Assembly: GCF_038066595.1 (NCBI RefSeq)
Contig: NZ_JBBUTH010000008.1
Span: 310,001-374,000, forward strand
Direction of reading: 5' to 3'
DNA from: Pseudaquabacterium inlustre
GTDB taxonomy: Bacteria > Pseudomonadota > Gammaproteobacteria > Burkholderiales > Burkholderiaceae_C
Length of the DNA stretch: 64,000 bases
The notes below the pieces were generated by a model that was given only the letters and a program-made list of their open reading frames with translations, was not told the DNA's origin and did not search any database. Positions within the stretch are counted from its first letter, which is position 1. Every line of letters starts with the position of its first letter. The position numbers and the translations under genes are program-made. Shown piece after piece: positions 60,417-64,000 of this stretch.

Positions 60417-61388
60417 ATGCGCCGTCGCCCCCTGCTCCTCGCCCTTGCCGCCACCCTGCCGCTGGTGGCCACCGCCCAGACCGCGCCGCACTGGCCGACG
60501 CAGGCGGTGAAGATCGTGGTGCCGGCGCCGGCCGGCTCCAGCCTGGACATCGTGGCCCGGCTGCTGGGCGACAAGCTCAAGGACAAGTGGGGCCAGCCGG
60601 TGCTGGTGGAGAACAAGCCCGGCGCCGGCGGCATGCTGGGTGTGGACGTGGCGGCCAAGGCCGCACCCGACGGCCACACGCTGGCGCTGGGCTTCAACGG
60701 CCCGGTGGCGTTCGCGCCCTTCCTGTACAAGAAGATGCCGTACGACCCGGCCAAGGACCTGGCGCCGGTGGTCATGGTCACCAGCCAGCCCAATGTGCTG
60801 GCGGTCAGCGCCGGGGTGCCGGCCAAGACGGTGAAGGAATTCGTCGAATGGGCCAAGTCCCGCGCCGGCAAGGTGAACTACTCGTCGCTGGGCAACGGCA
60901 GCTCGGCGCACCTGACCATGGCGCTGTTCATGGCCGAAGCCGGCTTCCAGGCCACGCACATTCCGTTCAACGGCTCGCCGCCGGCCGCCTTCGCGCTGGC
61001 CCAGGGCGAGGCCGACGCCAGCTTCATGACCGCGCCGGCGCTGCTGCCGCATGTCAAGTCGGGCAAGGTGCGCATGCTGGCCACCAGCGCCTCGCAGCGC
61101 CCGGACAGCCTGCGCGACATCCCCACGCTGGCCGAGGCCGGCTTCCCGCAGGTGGAGTCGCTGGCCTGGAACGGCCTGTTCACCGCCGCGGCCACCCCGC
61201 CGGCGGTGATCGGCAAGATCAACACCGACGTCAACGCCGTGCTGCGCGACGCCAACGTGCGCCTGCAGCTGGACCTGCAGGGCCTGAACCCGGTGGGCGG
61301 CACGCCCGAGGCCTTCAAGCGCACGCTGCAGGACGACGCCAAGCGCTGGGGCGCCATCATCCGCGCCACGGGCGTGACGCTGGACTGA
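60417..61388 (+). CDS. Bug/TctC-type tripartite tricarboxylate receptor
   Basis: Periplasmic receptor of 323 residues: signal MRRRPLLLALAATLPLVATAQ, then WPTQAVKIVVPAPAGSSLDIVARLLG, VENKPGAGGMLGVDVAAKAAPDG, NYSSLGNGSSAHLTMALF and a C-terminal GGTPEAFKRTLQDDAKRWG. Ligand unknown. It sits between a glutamate dehydrogenase and an Lrp regulator gene (three bases away), so its ligand may be an amino or keto acid; this is inference. No TctAB genes are present. Confidence 0.9.
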   Translation: MRRRPLLLALAATLPLVATAQTAPHWPTQAVKIVVPAPAGSSLDIVARLLGDKLKDKWGQPVLVENKPGAGGMLGVDVAAKAAPDGHTLALGFNGPVAFAPFLYKKMPYDPAKDLAPVVMVTSQPNVLAVSAGVPAKTVKEFVEWAKSRAGKVNYSSLGNGSSAHLTMALFMAEAGFQATHIPFNGSPPAAFALAQGEADASFMTAPALLPHVKSGKVRMLATSASQRPDSLRDIPTLAEAGFPQVESLAWNGLFTAAATPPAVIGKINTDVNAVLRDANVRLQLDLQGLNPVGGTPEAFKRTLQDDAKRWGAIIRATGVTLD

Positions 61389-61390
61389 CC

Positions 61391-61873
61391 ATGGCGGACG
61401 AGGGCGCTGCCGAGCGCGAGCTCGACAAGATCGACCTGCGCATCCTGCGCCAGCTGCAGGCCGACGGCCGCATCAGCAACCTGAAGCTGGCCGAGGCCGT
61501 GCACCTGTCGCCCACGGCGGTGCTCGAGCGCGTCAAGCGCCTCACCCGCGAGGGCTACATCCTGGGCTACGAGGCGCGGCTGAACCCGGCCAAGTTGGGC
61601 GCCGGGCTGCTGGTGTTCATCGAGGTGCTGCTCGACCGAACCGTGCACGACGTGATGGACAACTTCCGCGCCGCGGTGCAGGTGCGCCCCGAGATCCTGG
61701 AATGCCACCTGGTGGCCGGTGGCTTCGACTACCTGCTCAAGACCCGCGTGGCCGACATGGCCCAGTACCGCGAGTTCATCGGCACCGTGATCTGGACCCT
61801 GCCCGGCGTGCGCGAGACCCGCACCTACGCGGTGATGGAAGAGGTCAAGAGCAGCACCCAGCTGCCGATCTGA
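61391..61873 (+). CDS. Lrp/AsnC-family transcriptional regulator
   Basis: Regulator of 160 residues: helix-turn-helix ISNLKLAEAVHLSPTAVLERVKRL and a C-terminal RAM domain (LVFIEVLLDRTVHDVMDNF, CHLVAGGFDYLLKTRVADMAQYREFI, RETRTYAVMEEVKSSTQLPI). The final STQLPI is typical of global Lrp in beta/gamma-proteobacteria, so this may be the main Lrp rather than a local one. It starts two bases after the Bug gene stop. Confidence 0.92.
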   Translation: MADEGAAERELDKIDLRILRQLQADGRISNLKLAEAVHLSPTAVLERVKRLTREGYILGYEARLNPAKLGAGLLVFIEVLLDRTVHDVMDNFRAAVQVRPEILECHLVAGGFDYLLKTRVADMAQYREFIGTVIWTLPGVRETRTYAVMEEVKSSTQLPI

Positions 61874-61891
61874 GGGCCGCCAGGCCGGCCC

Positions 61892-62656
61892 TCAGCCGCC
61901 CGACGATCCCCACTTGCAGGGCGAGGGCTCGGTGCGCGCCAGCGGTGGCCGGCCGCCGAAGATGGCCGTGCCCACGCGCACCAGGGTGGCGCCCTCGGCG
62001 ATGGCCGCCTCCAGGTCGGCGCTCATGCCCATGCTCAGCGTGTCCAGCCGGGTGCTGCTGCCGGCCTGGGCCAGCGCGGCGTTCACCGCGGCCATCAGCT
62101 CGCGCAGCGCACGGTGCGGCGCGCGCTGCGCGTCCAGGTCGCCGGCCGGCTCGGGGATGGCCATCAGCCCGCGCAGGCGCACGCGCTCGGCCGGCAGCGC
62201 GGCCACCGCCAGCGCCAGCGCCGCGGTGTCGGCCGGCGCCAGGCCGCTCTTGCTGGCCTCGCCGCTGATGTTGACCTGCAGGCACAGCTGCAGCGGCCCC
62301 AGCGTGGGCGGGCGCTGCTCGGCCAGGCGCTGGGCGATCTTCAGGCGGTCGACCGAGTGCACCCAGTCGAAGGCCTCGGCCACCGGGCGGGTCTTGTTGC
62401 TCTGCAGCGGGCCGATCAGGTGCCACTGCAGCTGGCGGCGGATGTCGGCCAGCGTGGCGATCTTGTCCAGCGCCTCCTGCACGTAGTTCTCGCCGAACTG
62501 GCGCGCGCCGGCGGCGAAGGCCTCGCGCACGGCCTCGGCCGGGAAGGTCTTGCTGACGGCCAGCAGCGTGACCGCGTCCACGGGGCGGCCCGCACGCTCA
62601 CAAGCCGTCGCGATTCGCTCTTGAACTTGCTGATAGTTGCCGATAACGGTGGTCAT
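61892..62656 (-). CDS. YggS-family pyridoxal phosphate homeostasis protein
   Basis: PLP-binding protein of 254 residues (PLPBP family) that keeps vitamin B6 and amino-acid pools in balance; no enzyme activity is established. Motifs: LLAVSKTFPAEAVREAF (PLP-Lys), FGENYVQEAL, WHLIGPLQSNKTR, LSMGMSADLEAAIAEGATLVRVGTAIFG. Start taken as ATG at 62656; a TTG at 62668 would add four residues. Divergent from pilT, the common neighbour in beta- and gamma-proteobacteria. Confidence 0.94.
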   Translation of the reverse strand: MTTVIGNYQQVQERIATACERAGRPVDAVTLLAVSKTFPAEAVREAFAAGARQFGENYVQEALDKIATLADIRRQLQWHLIGPLQSNKTRPVAEAFDWVHSVDRLKIAQRLAEQRPPTLGPLQLCLQVNISGEASKSGLAPADTAALALAVAALPAERVRLRGLMAIPEPAGDLDAQRAPHRALRELMAAVNAALAQAGSSTRLDTLSMGMSADLEAAIAEGATLVRVGTAIFGGRPPLARTEPSPCKWGSSGG

Positions 62657-62760
62657 AATGATTTGCAAGGGGGGCGGCGCGCGCCCTCCGCATTTCCCAT
62701 TTCCGACACGGGCTGCGGGCGCGACGACCAGACTGCCGCGAGCCTACCCCAGGCGACACC

Positions 62761-63804
<1,044 letters not shown>

Positions 63805-63851
63805 AACTCCCCCACAATTCACCGAACTGAGCTGCCAGGGAGTCCGGCGCC

Positions 63852-64000
63852 GTGGAACGCGAACAAGCCTCGAAATTCGTCAACGACCTGCTGCGGCTGA
63901 TGGTCACGCGCGGCGGCTCCGACCTGTTCCTCACCGCCGACTTCCCGCCCGCCATCAAGGTGGATGGCAAGGTCACGCGCGTGTCGCCGCAGCCACTCAC
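63852..64000 (+). CDS. pilU: Type IV pilus ATPase PilU, 5' end
   Basis: Only the first 49 codons are in the window. The visible product (GTG start, then EREQASKFVNDLLRLMVTR, GGSDLFLTADFPPAIKVDGKV) matches the conserved N-terminus of PilU, the PilT-dependent retraction ATPase. Its position directly after pilT is the normal order. Confidence 0.9.
   Translation, partial: MEREQASKFVNDLLRLMVTRGGSDLFLTADFPPAIKVDGKVTRVSPQPL

Overview
This 64-kb window comes from a high-GC betaproteobacterial chromosome. The gene content and order (lptD-surA-rsmA, metX-metW behind a SAM-II riboswitch, OxyR, pilT-pilU, Bug/TctC-type receptors, PEP-CTERM proteins) point to Burkholderiales, probably a Leptothrix/Rubrivivax/Ideonella-like lineage; the genus is inference. 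I saw no rRNA, tRNA, CRISPR array, phage or complete insertion sequence. Most genes are packed in operons with 4-base ATGA or GTGA overlaps.

Layout. 1-3272: a large hybrid histidine kinase cut by the window edge. 3395-8111: lptD-surA-rsmA (outer-membrane biogenesis and 16S rRNA methylation), divergent from amgK (cell-wall sugar kinase). 9299-14811: a LysR regulator, a small secreted protein, an M20 peptidase, a lipase-like hydrolase, a lipoprotein and a secreted serine protease. 14834-21287: a candidate sulfide/persulfide-response operon made of an RND pump (adaptor and transporter), sulfide:quinone oxidoreductase, a small DUF2892 membrane protein and a CsoR/CstR/FrmR-family repressor. It is preceded by a promoter with two CsoR-type dyads. 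21305-24898: a TetR-HlyD-ABC export operon. 25033-26873: SAM-II riboswitch, terminator and metX-metW.

27014-37434: five co-directional genes for a TonB-dependent receptor, a YfiR-like periplasmic protein, two hybrid histidine kinases each with a C-terminal HPt domain, and a receiver-PAS-GGDEF-EAL protein whose GGDEF site is degenerate. I read this as an outer-membrane-to-c-di-GMP signalling cassette. It is followed by an Aer-like chemoreceptor, a PEP-CTERM protein and OxyR. 41675-42006 is a gene-free, lower-GC stretch. 42007-49873: small conserved genes, an ABC importer of the NMT1/THI5 type, several lipoproteins and a second PEP-CTERM protein. 50139-64000: housekeeping and metabolism (prfC, selO, psuG, ubiA, proC, a Glu/Leu dehydrogenase, an Lrp regulator, the YggS PLP protein, pilT, start of pilU), two Bug-type receptors and a roughly 240-base palindromic repeat element between ubiA and proC.

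The best candidates for something undescribed are the 14.8-21.3 kb sulfur-response/RND operon, with an atypical repressor cysteine pattern and probable leaderless transcript, and the 27-37.4 kb TonB/YfiR/double-kinase/EAL cassette.
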